This document shows, piece by piece, positions 38,376 through 47,858 of a stretch of DNA of 64,000 bases. Location of the stretch: the NCBI GenBank assembly GCA_040772665.1, contig JAXGXT010000004.1, positions 1 through 64,000 on the forward strand, written 5' to 3'. The notes under the pieces are model-generated. The model searched no databases. It was not told the DNA's origin and was given only the letters and a program-made list of their open reading frames with translations. Numbering within the stretch: position 1 is the stretch's first letter; each line of letters begins with the position of its first letter. Made by a program: the position numbers and the translations under genes. The stretch is from JAXGXT01 sp040772665 (GTDB lineage Bacteria > Bacillota > Clostridia > Lachnospirales > Anaerotignaceae).

Positions 38376-39782
38376 TTGGATTTTGAACTTGATAAAAACA
38401 GCACAATACCGCTTTATCAACAGCTTGGCGATAAAATCTTTTCCATGATTGAAAACGGAAACCTTTTGCCAAACGAAAAACTTCCGCCTATTCGTCATCT
38501 GGCTAAAACAGCAGGTGTAAACCCTGTTACAGTTGTTTCCGCATATAAATACTTGGAAAATAAAAAGGCTGTTTATTCTCACACAGGCAGCGGAACCTTT
38601 GTTTCGCCAATACCCCTTGAAAGCATACCAGAGCCTGTAATTGCCAGAAATCTAAAAATACTTAAACGTCCATCTCCTGCCGCAAGTGTTATAAACTTTA
38701 CAAGCACATCACTTCCACAGGAGCTTTTTCCTGTGGACGAGTTTAAAAAAGCCTTTGATTTGCTTCTTGACAGAGAAAAAGGGGGAGCTTTCTCCACAAT
38801 GAACCCTCAAGGCTATGCCCCTTTAAGGGAGTCAATCTGCACATATCTTAAAGACTACGGCATAAACACCTTTCCTGATAATATACAAATTCTTTCAGGT
38901 GCACAGCAGGGTATAGACATTGTAAGCAAGGCAATGACTTCTTACGGTGATGTGGTGTTTATGGAAAAGCCTACATTTTATGGTGCGGCAGGCGCTTTTT
39001 TAAACAGAGGCTGCAAGGTTATAGAAATTGAAATGGAAAATGACGGCATAGATACAACAGCCTTAGAAAATCTTGCAAAACTGTACAGGCCTAAATTTTT
39101 ATATGTTATGGCATACTTTCAAACACCCACAGGCATAACATACTCCCCTAAAAAAAAGGCAAAGCTTATTGACCTTGCCGAAAAATATAACTTTTATATA
39201 ATAGAAGACGATAACCTTTATGACTTTAACTACACTAAAGAAAGCCTTGTGCCCCTTAAGGCAATGGATTTTCGAAACAGAGTTATCTATATAAAAAGCT
39301 TTTCAAAAATACTTATGCCGGGGCTTAGAATAGGCTTTGCTGTGCTGCCAAAAAAAATTATGGCCAACATGATGCTTGCAAAATATACAACCGACATTTC
39401 CACATCAGGTTTTCTTCAAAAGGCAGTTGACATTTATCTAAGGGAAAACACATGGCGCAGTCATATAAAATCCATAAATGACTATGGGATGGAGAAATAC
39501 CGCCTTGCAATAAAATATTCCGACAGGTTTCTTAAGCCGTATATAAAGTTTCATAAGCCTAAAGGGGGAATAAGCCTTTGGCTTGATACAGGCGAAATTT
39601 CAGCAGAAGCACTTCTTAAAGAGGCCGCCGCAAAAAATGTAATACTCTCCCACGGAAGTCAGTTTTATATAAATGACGAGGAGGTTAATCTTCTTCGGCT
39701 TTGCTTTATAAACGTAAGCGACGAGAAACTTGAGGCAGGGATAAGACGCATAGGCCAGTGTGCAAAACACTTTACTTCTTAA
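38376..39782 (+). CDS. MocR-type transcription regulator (GntR helix-turn-helix + aminotransferase domain)
   Basis: This protein of about 468 residues has the MocR/PdxR architecture. A GntR winged helix spans residues 5-75 (STIPLYQQLGDKIFSMIENG, LPPIRHLAKTAGVNPVTVVSAYKYLE). A fold-type I aminotransferase-like domain follows. The cofactor lysine is probably the one in VIYIKSFSKILMPGLRIGF, with AYFQTPTGITYS and EDDNLYDFNY upstream. Family members bind PLP and usually regulate vitamin B6 or amino-acid genes, often divergent ones. No divergent target is adjacent here. I prefer TTG 38376 because GGGGAGG lies eight bases upstream; an in-frame GTG at 38367 overlaps that site. Confidence 0.92.
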   Translation: MDFELDKNSTIPLYQQLGDKIFSMIENGNLLPNEKLPPIRHLAKTAGVNPVTVVSAYKYLENKKAVYSHTGSGTFVSPIPLESIPEPVIARNLKILKRPSPAASVINFTSTSLPQELFPVDEFKKAFDLLLDREKGGAFSTMNPQGYAPLRESICTYLKDYGINTFPDNIQILSGAQQGIDIVSKAMTSYGDVVFMEKPTFYGAAGAFLNRGCKVIEIEMENDGIDTTALENLAKLYRPKFLYVMAYFQTPTGITYSPKKKAKLIDLAEKYNFYIIEDDNLYDFNYTKESLVPLKAMDFRNRVIYIKSFSKILMPGLRIGFAVLPKKIMANMMLAKYTTDISTSGFLQKAVDIYLRENTWRSHIKSINDYGMEKYRLAIKYSDRFLKPYIKFHKPKGGISLWLDTGEISAEALLKEAAAKNVILSHGSQFYINDEEVNLLRLCFINVSDEKLEAGIRRIGQCAKHFTS

Positions 39783-39933
39783 ATGAAAGGATATAATATA
39801 TAAATAAAAGATTAGGGGTATAAATTTTTTACAGAATTATTTTAAAATGATTACTAAGTCAAAACAAAGTTTAAAATTTGTTCCCGCTGTACTAAGGATT
39901 GCCCCATTAAAATTACTTCGGAGGAAAAAACAA

Positions 39934-41382
39934 ATGGAAATAAGAACAAGATTTGCACCAAGCCCCACAGGCTATATGCATATAGGAAACTTAAGAACCG
40001 CTCTTTATGAATATCTTATAGCAAAAAAAGACGGCGGAAAGTTTATTTTACGTATTGAAGACACAGATAAAGAGCGTTATGTAGAGGGTGCTGTTGATGT
40101 TATTTACGACACTCTTAAAATGACAGGCCTTAACCATGACGAAGGGCCTGATGTGGGCGGAGAATACGGGCCTTATATACAAAGCGAAAGACAAGGACTT
40201 TATATGGAATATGCTCAAAGACTTATAAAAAACGGAAACGCATATTTTTGTTTTTGCACAAAAGAGCGTCTTGACAGCCTTAAATCAAATTCAGGTGATG
40301 GATCTGCCTTTGCCCACTATGACCGACACTGTATGAACCTTGACCACGAGAAAATTGCAGAAAACCTTGATAACAACATACCTTATGTTATTCGTCAAAA
40401 AATGCCTGCAGAAGGCTCAACAACCTTTGAGGATGCTGTTTACGGCTCAATAACCGTTGACAATTCGGAACTTGACGACCAGATTTTGATTAAAAGCGAC
40501 GGTATGCCCACATATAACTTTGCAAACGTTGTTGATGACCACTTAATGAATATAACCCACGTTGTAAGGGGAAGCGAATATCTTTCTTCAACACCGAAAT
40601 ATAACCTGCTGTATGATGCTTTCGGCTGGACTGCGCCGACATACGTGCATCTTCCTCCTGTTATGAAAGATGCAAGCAGCAAGCTTTCAAAACGTAACGG
40701 AGATGCTTCTTTCCAAGACCTTGTTGAAAAAGGATATATTGCCGAGGCTATAATTAACTATATCGCTCTTTTGGGATGGAGCCCAAGTGATAATCAGGAA
40801 ATCTTTACCCTTGAAGAGCTTAAAGACAAATTTTCAATTTCAGGCTTAAGCAAATCCCCTTCAATATTCGACCCGGTTAAACTCACATGGATGAACGGTG
40901 AATATATAAAGGCTATGGACTTTGAAAAATATTTCTCTTTTGTTAAGCCAAAGCTTGAAGATGCACTTAAAAACAAAGGCCTTGATTTAAGAAAAATTGC
41001 CGCTTTGCTGCAAAAAAGGCTTGAAACCCTTAACGATGTTTCGAATATGGTGGATTTCTTTGATGAACTTCCTCAATACTCCACAGAACTTTATATACAC
41101 AAAAAAATGAAGACAACAGAAGAAATAGCCTTAGACAGTCTTAGTGCTTGTTTGCCTGTGTTTGAAGCAATTGACAGCTGGACGGAAACTGAAATACATG
41201 ACAGGCTGATGGAGCTGATTGAGCAAAAAGCAATTAAAAACGGGCAGATGCTTTGGCCTATAAGAACTGCACTTTCAGGCAAAGCAACCTCCGCAGGAGG
41301 TGCCACGGAGCTGGCGGATATTTTAGGCAAGGACGAAACAATAAGAAGAATAAAAAAAGGAATTGAGTTGTTAACCAAATAA
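39934..41382 (+). CDS. gltX: Glutamate-tRNA ligase
   Basis: This is a class I synthetase of about 482 residues. The HIGH motif appears as [14 protein letters not shown] in the N-terminal RFAPSPTGY region, and the KMSKS motif as [13 protein letters not shown] near residue 250. The C-terminal anticodon-binding region follows. I chose ATG 39934 because GGAGG lies eight bases upstream and the protein then begins at the conserved [10 protein letters not shown] block; the upstream in-frame extension has no homology. In many Firmicutes a nondiscriminating GltX charges both tRNA-Glu and tRNA-Gln; which type this is cannot be judged here. Confidence 0.97.
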   Translation: MEIRTRFAPSPTGYMHIGNLRTALYEYLIAKKDGGKFILRIEDTDKERYVEGAVDVIYDTLKMTGLNHDEGPDVGGEYGPYIQSERQGLYMEYAQRLIKNGNAYFCFCTKERLDSLKSNSGDGSAFAHYDRHCMNLDHEKIAENLDNNIPYVIRQKMPAEGSTTFEDAVYGSITVDNSELDDQILIKSDGMPTYNFANVVDDHLMNITHVVRGSEYLSSTPKYNLLYDAFGWTAPTYVHLPPVMKDASSKLSKRNGDASFQDLVEKGYIAEAIINYIALLGWSPSDNQEIFTLEELKDKFSISGLSKSPSIFDPVKLTWMNGEYIKAMDFEKYFSFVKPKLEDALKNKGLDLRKIAALLQKRLETLNDVSNMVDFFDELPQYSTELYIHKKMKTTEEIALDSLSACLPVFEAIDSWTETEIHDRLMELIEQKAIKNGQMLWPIRTALSGKATSAGGATELADILGKDETIRRIKKGIELLTK

Positions 41383-41399
41383 TTAAATACGTGTGTCGG

Positions 41400-41600
41400 A
41401 TGGGGATAAGCCCTTGGCTTTGCCCCAGACTGAAGACAAACCTTGGGCGTTGCCCAACCCCACTTGCTTTTTGAAAAAAGCAAGACCAAAAACTTTTATC
41501 AAAACCGCATATTCATGCGGTTTTAGATGGGTCAAGGGTAAAACCCTTGTGGGTGTTTGAGGGCAAAGCCCTCAAGGTTTTGACTTTGTCTACGTTCTGG
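41400..41600 (-). repeat. Dispersed hairpin repeat, copy 6
   Basis: This is a full-length unit in minus orientation: TTGGGC/GCCCAA, stem B CTTGC/GCAAG, stem A ACCGCAT/ATGCGGT, the AAGGGT/ACCCTT hairpin, GAGGGC/GCCCTC, and the ending TTTTGACTTTGTC. It starts just after gltX. Confidence 0.9.
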
Positions 41601-41617
41601 GGATAAGACCTTGGGCT

Positions 41618-41695
41618 TTGCCTAAAACCTATTCACTTTTAAAAAGATGAAGCATATAAAAAACCGCATGTACATGCGGTTTTTTATATGAGCTG
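41618..41695 (-). repeat. Dispersed hairpin repeat, short copy 7
   Basis: This is a truncated minus-orientation copy keeping ACCTTGGGCTTTGCC and a strong stem A (AAAACCGCAT/ATGCGGTTTT). Its run of six T residues could let it work as a terminator. Confidence 0.75.
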
Positions 41696-41759
41696 GAGTA
41701 AAAGTTAAAAGTAACCGCCACAGAAATTCAGAGTTCTTGCTTTAAGAAATAAAATGTTG

Positions 41760-41995
41760 GCAAAATTTCCTCAAGACTTTAAATCTGTTACCAGTCTAAA
41801 ATCCGCTTAAATATGAGGGTTTTAACAAAAGCTTCATGATCAGGAATTTCCTTCGTAAACTTCAACCTCATAGCTGGGTTTTATCCTTGCCATCCATCTC
41901 TAACTATAATAAAACCGCATGAATATGCGGTTTTAACAAAAGTTTTTATTTCGCTTTTTTCAAAAAGCGAATGGGTTTGGGCAAAGCCCAAGCCT
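41760..41995 (+). repeat. Dispersed hairpin repeat, decayed copy 8 joined to intact copy 9
   Basis: The left part (41760-41890) is a decayed copy with mismatched stems and a TCAGGAATTTCCTTCG segment. The right part (about 41897-41992) is intact, with stem A ACCGCAT/ATGCGGT, stem B TTCGC/GCGAA and TTGGGC/GCCCAA. With copies 6 and 7 it fills the 630-base gap between the convergent gltX and GH3 genes; I see no gene there. Confidence 0.8.
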
Positions 41996-42012
41996 AAACC
42001 GGCATAAATCAA

Positions 42013-43674
42013 TTACATTTTTACCATTGAAAAAAAGAACTCTTTTCTTAAAGGATTATCTATCAGCCTCACAGGCTTTAACTGTGCCACAGAACCGCCG
42101 TTTGCAACCATTAGCCTGCGGTATACCTCAAAGGAGTTTTCCCTAAGAAAATATAACTTCAAAGGTGCAAGCAACCCCCTTTTAATTTTGTCTGCATAAG
42201 ATGGGTTTGCTTTCATCAATTCTTCATTAAGCGCCTTTTCCAAAACATGTATATCTGTTTCGCTTTTAAGGTTTTCACACTCCATAAACACTATATACCT
42301 TCCAGGTGTATAGTCATAATCCCCGTATAAGCTGTATTCCACAAGTTCAATGCCAAAATCTCTGCAAAGGCTTGAAACAGCATGGTGCATGGTTCTGTCA
42401 TTTGTTTTTTCCCCCGCCATGTTAAGCATCTGGTTTTTTCTGTATAAAAATCTGATAAGAGGGTTCCCTTCAAGCCATCCTGATACCTTAACCACATCAC
42501 CAATTCTATATCTGTAAAACCCTGATAAGTTGGTTATAACCACTTCATATTCATTGCCCTCAACAATTTTTTCAAGAGTAAGAGATGTTTCACTTTCGTC
42601 TTTAATATCTATAAATTCATAAAAAGCACTGTCTAAAACAAGGGCCATTTTGTGTGCTTCAGGCTCAAGGTTAACGGCAAATATACCCTCCGATGCAGAA
42701 TATACGGAAAAATGTATTAATGCATCTCCCAAATAACTTCTAAGCTTGTCTGCATAAACCTCAAAACTTCCGCTGCCCACACCATAAACAAACTTAAAGT
42801 TAGGCCAAACCCTTGTCATTATGGAATCAAAGCCTTTTTCTACCTCTGCCCTGATTTCTTCCGCCCTTTCAGGCATTGGCACAAGGGCAGCCTCAAGGAT
42901 TTCTCTTTCCTCTTTGGGAAGCCTTATGTTTTCGTCTATTATGCCGTATTTTATATCCCTTACAAGCATTTCATGGTTTTGCTCCAAATATTTCATAAGC
43001 CCCACAACAAGGTTAAGAAAAGAACAGGTTATAAATGATAAATCCCTTTCCATAAGCGCATACCTTAAATGAAGATACACAGTGTCAACCTCGCCTTTTG
43101 GGTATGTGGCAATAATAGGCGATGTGTATACATAATGCTCTACATCTTTAAACCTTTCCCGCACCTTGCCGCTTGCAGGGCCGTATGTTATGCCGTTTAA
43201 ATCTTCAAACTGTATCATGCCTAAGGAAAGACCTCTGCTTTTTATCCATGATTTTCCCAAAAGCCTGTCCATTGTGGAAAAACACATGCTTAATGTGTAA
43301 TCGGCAAACATCTCCACTGCCTCAAAACACATGGGCACTTTTTTCGCAGCACCTGTGCTTGCACTGCTTTTTGCAAAATGTACCACTTCCCTTACGGAAA
43401 CAGGGTTTTCTTCCCCGTTTATAATTTTTTCTATATATTCTTCATAATCTTCATACACAGTCATAGGCACCTTTTCCATATATTCCTTTGCACTGTGAAT
43501 ATCCTTAAACCCATATTTTTTCCCATAAAAGGTATCCTTGTTTTCATCAATAATCTTTAACAGCAAGGCCTCATTGTTTTCTGCCGCTTTTATATACCCT
43601 GTTATAAGATTTTTTGTTACTTCTTTGCCCTTTTCTGTCTTTTTCTCAAAAGATGCTTGTGTTATAGGGTTCAT
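42013..43674 (-). CDS. GH3 (auxin-responsive promoter) family acyl-acid-amido synthetase-like protein
   Basis: This 553-residue protein belongs to the GH3 family, best known from plants, where members join hormones such as indole-acetate to amino acids through an acyl-adenylate. Visible features are the nucleotide motif FAKSSASTGAAKKVPM near residue 105, the middle VYSASEGIFAVNLEPE segment near 325, and LSGFYRYRIGDVVKVSG near 380, followed by RKNQMLNMAGEKTNDRTMHHAV. These are the adenylate-forming-enzyme motifs. The start is ATG with AGGAGG upstream. Bacterial members have no settled function that I know of. It is divergent from a RimK-like ATP-grasp ligase gene, another amide-bond-forming enzyme, which may be functionally related. 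Confidence 0.88.
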   Translation of the reverse strand: MNPITQASFEKKTEKGKEVTKNLITGYIKAAENNEALLLKIIDENKDTFYGKKYGFKDIHSAKEYMEKVPMTVYEDYEEYIEKIINGEENPVSVREVVHFAKSSASTGAAKKVPMCFEAVEMFADYTLSMCFSTMDRLLGKSWIKSRGLSLGMIQFEDLNGITYGPASGKVRERFKDVEHYVYTSPIIATYPKGEVDTVYLHLRYALMERDLSFITCSFLNLVVGLMKYLEQNHEMLVRDIKYGIIDENIRLPKEEREILEAALVPMPERAEEIRAEVEKGFDSIMTRVWPNFKFVYGVGSGSFEVYADKLRSYLGDALIHFSVYSASEGIFAVNLEPEAHKMALVLDSAFYEFIDIKDESETSLTLEKIVEGNEYEVVITNLSGFYRYRIGDVVKVSGWLEGNPLIRFLYRKNQMLNMAGEKTNDRTMHHAVSSLCRDFGIELVEYSLYGDYDYTPGRYIVFMECENLKSETDIHVLEKALNEELMKANPSYADKIKRGLLAPLKLYFLRENSFEVYRRLMVANGGSVAQLKPVRLIDNPLRKEFFFSMVKM

Positions 43675-43740
43675 TCTCTTTCCTCCTTTATTTTGAGCTT
43701 ATTTCATTTTATATTAGAGAATGAAAAATTACAATTTAAT

Positions 43741-43769
43741 TTTACATATTGTATACAATATGATAAAAT
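43741..43769 (+). promoter_or_regulatory. Promoter with an 18-bp palindromic operator in its spacer
   Basis: TTTACA (43741-43746) and TAAAAT (43764-43769) have a 17-base spacer. A perfect palindrome, CATATTGTATACAATATG (43745-43762), fills that spacer. The core TTGTATACAA resembles operators of FadR-type GntR repressors. It would control the ATP-grasp gene. Confidence 0.7.
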
Positions 43770-43797
43770 CATAATACTTTAAAATTGGAGGGTTAAC

Positions 43798-44703
43798 ATG
43801 ACAGGATGGGTGCTTGTCGGTGAAAAAAGTGCCGACATATGGGAAATGAAAGTTTTTATAGACACCTTTGAACAGGCAGGTGTGAATATAGAAAAGGTGT
43901 TTGCAAAGGATATTGCTGTTATTGCAGACAGTGAAAACAAAGTTTTTATTAATGGAAAAGAGAAACCGCTCCCTGATTTCGCTGTGGCAGCATTTTTCGG
44001 AGATTTTGATTATCACAACTTGTTTGTTGTAAAAATGCTTGAGGGCATGGGGATACACTGTATAAACAGCTATGACTGTCTTAAAGATGCAAGGGATAAG
44101 CTTAAAGCATTTCATATGGTTAAGGAAAACGTGCCTGAGGCAGTTTTGCCCAAAACAATGCTTTATGACAAAAATCTGCCTTGGGATTTTATAACTTCAA
44201 ACTTCAGCTTTCCGCTGATTGCCAAAATAAACCACGGGGCTAAAGGCATAGGGGTTACCCTTGCCAATGATATAAATGAACTTAAAAACAATATAGAAGA
44301 GCTGGAAAAAGAATTTCAAGACCAGATTTTAATTCAGCAATATATTCATCAGCAAACAGGCAGGGATTTACGTTTTATTGTCTGCGGCGGCGAAATAATT
44401 TCCTGTTTCACACGCACAAGCCAAAGCGAGGGTTTTAAAAGCAACCTTTCAGAAGGGGGAAGTCTTGAGTTTTTTAACCCATCCCCGGAACTGTCACAGA
44501 CTGCGCTAAAAACTGCACAGGCACTAAACCTGAACTTAGGAAGTGTGGATTTTTTATTCGGCGAAAACGATACGTTCTATCTCTGTGAGCTTAATTCCCT
44601 TCCCGGACTAAGCTATGTTGTTGCGGCAAGAAATGCAGGAAAGGCAGACCCCCTGGCGCAAATAGCCGAAAACATAAAAAAACAGGTTATTGCAAGGAAT
44701 TAA
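43798..44703 (+). CDS. RimK-like ATP-grasp ligase
   Basis: This 301-residue ATP-grasp protein is of the RimK/LysX/CapD group. The N-terminal domain (1-95) is followed by the ATP-grasp core: KAFHMVKENVPEAVLPKTML, then FPLIAKINHGAKGIGVTL, DQILIQQYIHQQTGRDLRFIVCGGE and the C-terminal metal site FYLCELNSLPGLSYV. RimK-type enzymes form amide bonds, typically adding glutamate or another amino acid to a protein or small molecule. The substrate here is unknown. The ATG has GGAGG five bases upstream. It is one gene under a promoter with a palindromic operator, divergent from the GH3 gene. Confidence 0.9.
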   Translation: MTGWVLVGEKSADIWEMKVFIDTFEQAGVNIEKVFAKDIAVIADSENKVFINGKEKPLPDFAVAAFFGDFDYHNLFVVKMLEGMGIHCINSYDCLKDARDKLKAFHMVKENVPEAVLPKTMLYDKNLPWDFITSNFSFPLIAKINHGAKGIGVTLANDINELKNNIEELEKEFQDQILIQQYIHQQTGRDLRFIVCGGEIISCFTRTSQSEGFKSNLSEGGSLEFFNPSPELSQTALKTAQALNLNLGSVDFLFGENDTFYLCELNSLPGLSYVVAARNAGKADPLAQIAENIKKQVIARN

Positions 44704-45003
44704 GACCTTGGGCTTAATAAAAAGACCTTGGGCTCATGTCAGCACTTTCCTTCGCAAAGCAGGCACTTCGTGCCTGTGGCATCTATCTTTGCCATGCATA
44801 CCCAAACCCACCCGCTTTTTAAAAAAAGCGAGACAAAAACTTTTATTAAAACCCCATGAATATGGGGTTTTAGGATGGGTCAAGTAGGAACGGCGAAGAT
44901 AAACGCCGACGCTACGAAGTAGCGGTTTGCGAAGCAAATTCCTGACAGTGAAACCCTTGCAGGGGTATTGGGGACAGCGTCCCCAAGGTCTTAATAAAAA
45001 ACC
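44704..45003 (-). repeat. Dispersed hairpin repeat, composite copy 10
   Basis: In minus orientation this carries both accessory modules: CAGGCAC/GTGCCTG (about 44730-44810) and the GCTACGAAGTAGC/TTTGCGAAGCAAA module (about 44885-44950). Between them is stem A as ACCCCAT/ATGGGGT, a variant with both sides changed together. It ends with a GGGGAC/GTCCCC hairpin. It fills the gap between two convergent genes. Confidence 0.88.
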
Positions 45004-45067
45004 TCCGCTTTGACCCATATACCCTGTTTTTTCTCAAACATCATTTTTTATTCAAGCTTTCTTTTCA

Positions 45068-46423
45068 CTACTTCACACAGTTCACAGCATATAAAACTAA
45101 ATCCACAGCCTTTTTACCTGCTATAAATTCCACATCACCCTTATACTCAACAGCATAATAATTATCGTCATACTCAAAAAATCTTAATGTTATAACATCA
45201 TCGCTGTCTTTAACAATAATTATGCTTGCCTTTTCTTCCCTTTCATTAAGCATTTCTTCCTTGTATGATTTAGAAACTTCTCCATCAGCAGTTAATACAG
45301 AAATCTGCTTAAACACCTCTGAAAAGTCCGCCGCAGAAACATCTTTTCCGTTACAGCTAACCTTCCCATCTTCATGGCTAAGCATAAAAACTGCATTAAT
45401 ATCCTTGGCCGTAATAGAAACTTCTTTTATTTCCATTGCTGTTTCCGTCAGGAAGTACTTTCCTATTATATCAAATGCCTTGGCATTTATAATACTGTCT
45501 ATGTTGTCGCTGTTTATAGTGCATATGTACGGCTTTTGGCTAAAGCTTGCATATGTTGTTCCGTTTTCCGCCTTTTTGCCTACGGATATAATGTTTGTGT
45601 TGCCGTCGTTATCTTCTGCGGAAATTATAAGCCTTGGTTTGTCAAGACCGTAAACACCCAATTCCTCAGGGCTGTCAATAAAATCCACTGCATAAATATT
45701 ATAAAGAGAAACCCCTATTAAGTCCCTGAGCTTTTCCGTTAAAACAGCCATAGGCTTTGAATATGCCCCTGTTATAATATATTCACCATACCCTTCGGCA
45801 ACCGCCTCTTTAGGGTTAGGCTCTATTACAAACACACTTCCGTCATCCTTTTCAAGCTTAATAACCTTGCTGTTATCATAGTTCACATACTGAGGAAGCC
45901 TGTTTCTTAAATCAGAGGGTGATTTTTTTATTGCCGCCGCTGTTTCTTCCCCCACCAAGTAAACCTTTTTGTCGTCAGGCATTAAAACATAACATCCTTT
46001 TTTATCAGGTGTCATATCCCCCACGTTTATACTTATCTTTGTTTCATCATCACCTATTATTGTTATCTCACTGCCTAAAAGACCATATTGGCTAAGCTCC
46101 AAGCTGTCTTCCGAAACTATGCTTTCATAGTTTAGGTTTTTAATATGTGCAATAAGGCTGTCAACAGCAATCTGAACAAGCTCTGTTTCCTTTTTTTCAG
46201 CCACAACCCAATTTGTTCCCTCTTTGATAAAAGATGTTTCTTCCTCGCCAATTTTTATAATAAGCTCTTTAGCCTTTAGCGAAGGGTTAGAAATCAAAAC
46301 CTTGCTGTCTTCAGTTTTATTTTCTTCTTTGTTTTTTGCAGAGGAAACAGCAACACCGTATGCCCCTGCCAAAACAACAATTGCCAAAACACCTATAATC
46401 AAATTTTTTTTCTGACGTTCCAT
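45068..46423 (-). CDS. DUF4340 domain protein (ABC exporter-associated)
   Basis: This 451-residue protein has one N-terminal membrane helix (NLIIGVLAIVVLAGAYGVAV) and a large, repetitive extracytoplasmic part typical of DUF4340. Lysine- and glutamate-rich strands recur (ELIIKIGEEETSFIKEGTNWVV; the VISVGKKAENGTTYASF region). The function of the family is not established. Its start overlaps the stop of the GldG-like gene as TAATG, a sign of tight coupling. It is last in the four-gene ABC exporter operon, in an arrangement often seen with GldG-like proteins. Confidence 0.85.
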   Translation of the reverse strand: MERQKKNLIIGVLAIVVLAGAYGVAVSSAKNKEENKTEDSKVLISNPSLKAKELIIKIGEEETSFIKEGTNWVVAEKKETELVQIAVDSLIAHIKNLNYESIVSEDSLELSQYGLLGSEITIIGDDETKISINVGDMTPDKKGCYVLMPDDKKVYLVGEETAAAIKKSPSDLRNRLPQYVNYDNSKVIKLEKDDGSVFVIEPNPKEAVAEGYGEYIITGAYSKPMAVLTEKLRDLIGVSLYNIYAVDFIDSPEELGVYGLDKPRLIISAEDNDGNTNIISVGKKAENGTTYASFSQKPYICTINSDNIDSIINAKAFDIIGKYFLTETAMEIKEVSITAKDINAVFMLSHEDGKVSCNGKDVSAADFSEVFKQISVLTADGEVSKSYKEEMLNEREEKASIIIVKDSDDVITLRFFEYDDNYYAVEYKGDVEFIAGKKAVDLVLYAVNCVK

Positions 46424-47844
46424 TATCTGTTTTTCCTCCTTAAAACCACAGTTAAGCCTAACAAAACAATAGCCGCAGGAATTAAAATAACGCTTACAGC
46501 CATAATTATTATTGCTTTGGTTTGGTTAATTGCCAAATAACTTTCGCCGCCAAGGCTTTTTGAGCGGAGTGTGCCCTCGTTGTCTGTAAGCCAATCCAAG
46601 GCATTCATAACCATGCCGAAGTTTCCTCCGTTAACAACAGAGTTTACACTTCCGTCAGTTATTGTGGCCCCACCTATAACAATCAGCTTAACACCATTCT
46701 CATTTCCTAAAACATCACTGTCAGTTATTGCAGCGCCTAATATAAAAGGCCCCTTTTCATCATTTTCCGTCATTTCACTTTCTGTTAATGCGGCAATATC
46801 CTTGCTGTAGGAATATTGAGAAGAGGATAAAAGCGGTTCTATGTTAACTCCGCTTCTTATGGTGTCAAGAATTTCAACATTAAGTGAAAAAGGCATTAAA
46901 ACAGCAGTCCTGTTTTGAACAAGCTTTGATGTAATAATACTTTCGGAGCTTAAAATAGGGGCTATGTTATATGCATTGTTTTGATAAACATAATCACCGC
47001 TGCCCTCCATTACCATCTTTCCACTTTTCACTCCGTAGTTTGCCAAAAGAGAATCAAAGTTAGGCATTTGCGCCAAGGTTACACCAAGGGTCATAAAAAG
47101 TCTTCCGCCGTTATCAAGGTATGAATTAAGGGCTGAAAGTTCTTCTTTTGTTATATCTTCAACAGGAGAGTTTATAAAAATCAAACTGCAGTCCTCAGGT
47201 ATTTCTGTTGTTGTTACAAGGCTTAACTCTTTAAGGCTGTAACCTCCGTATTCAAACTCTTTTTGAATTTCTTCTCCAAGGGCTATCTCCCTGTGGCCCG
47301 TAAGCTCATATAAAGTTTTGCTTTCACCCGTTATAAGGCTTCTCATTGTTCCCGTCAAAACACCCTCAAGCTTGACAGACTGCATGTATGTTTCTCCCGT
47401 TGAGCTTGTAACAACATCAGCCAAGTCGTTTTGAGTTATTATTTTATATACACCGCCTGCATCCACAACAACCGACCCTATTGAAACAGCTTGTCCCCCT
47501 TGGGAATATTTTGCGGCAAACTGAGGATTTTTATATGGGTCAACAACCTGGGTTTTAATATGCTTTGAATATGAAGCATATTTATCAACAATCTCTGTTA
47601 TAACAGAAACTTCACTTCCCTGTGCATAAACGGAATAAATGTTTACGTCTGTGTCAAGATCCTTTAAAAAGGAAATTGTGTCCTCCGACAATGTATAAAG
47701 CTTGTTTTTTGTAAGGTCAATCTTTATATTAAGCTGACCTGCCACTAAATTTAAAATTATTGCTATTACAACAACAACAACTGTCATAATTGAGGCATAG
47801 CCGCCATATTTAAGCGCAGAAGTGTTTTCTTTCATGTTTTTCAT
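46423..47844 (-). CDS. GldG-like ABC exporter auxiliary protein
   Basis: This protein of about 473 residues is bounded by membrane helices at both ends (TVVVVVIAIILNLVAGQLN; AIIIMAVSVILIPAAIVLLGL) with a large external domain between. The run TEIPEDCSLIFINSPVEDITKEELSALNSYLDNGGRLFMTLG near residue 240 is typical of the ABC_transp_aux/GldG domain. In Bacteroidetes GldG works with GldA and GldF in gliding, but similar sets in Firmicutes have unknown cargo. I chose ATG 47844 because AAGGAGG lies five bases upstream. It follows the permease gene after 14 bases. Confidence 0.87.
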   Translation of the reverse strand: MKNMKENTSALKYGGYASIMTVVVVVIAIILNLVAGQLNIKIDLTKNKLYTLSEDTISFLKDLDTDVNIYSVYAQGSEVSVITEIVDKYASYSKHIKTQVVDPYKNPQFAAKYSQGGQAVSIGSVVVDAGGVYKIITQNDLADVVTSSTGETYMQSVKLEGVLTGTMRSLITGESKTLYELTGHREIALGEEIQKEFEYGGYSLKELSLVTTTEIPEDCSLIFINSPVEDITKEELSALNSYLDNGGRLFMTLGVTLAQMPNFDSLLANYGVKSGKMVMEGSGDYVYQNNAYNIAPILSSESIITSKLVQNRTAVLMPFSLNVEILDTIRSGVNIEPLLSSSQYSYSKDIAALTESEMTENDEKGPFILGAAITDSDVLGNENGVKLIVIGGATITDGSVNSVVNGGNFGMVMNALDWLTDNEGTLRSKSLGGESYLAINQTKAIIIMAVSVILIPAAIVLLGLTVVLRRKNR

Positions 47845-47858
47845 AGCTGCCTCCTTTT

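Noticed and set aside
39847..39933. Extended gltX start 29 residues upstream
   Set aside because: The extension has no similarity to GltX and no ribosome site, while ATG 39934 has GGAGG and begins at the conserved core.
44690..45018. Overlapping open frames on both strands of the repeat between the ATP-grasp and DUF4340 genes
   Set aside because: They follow the hairpin repeat exactly and have no independent coding signals.
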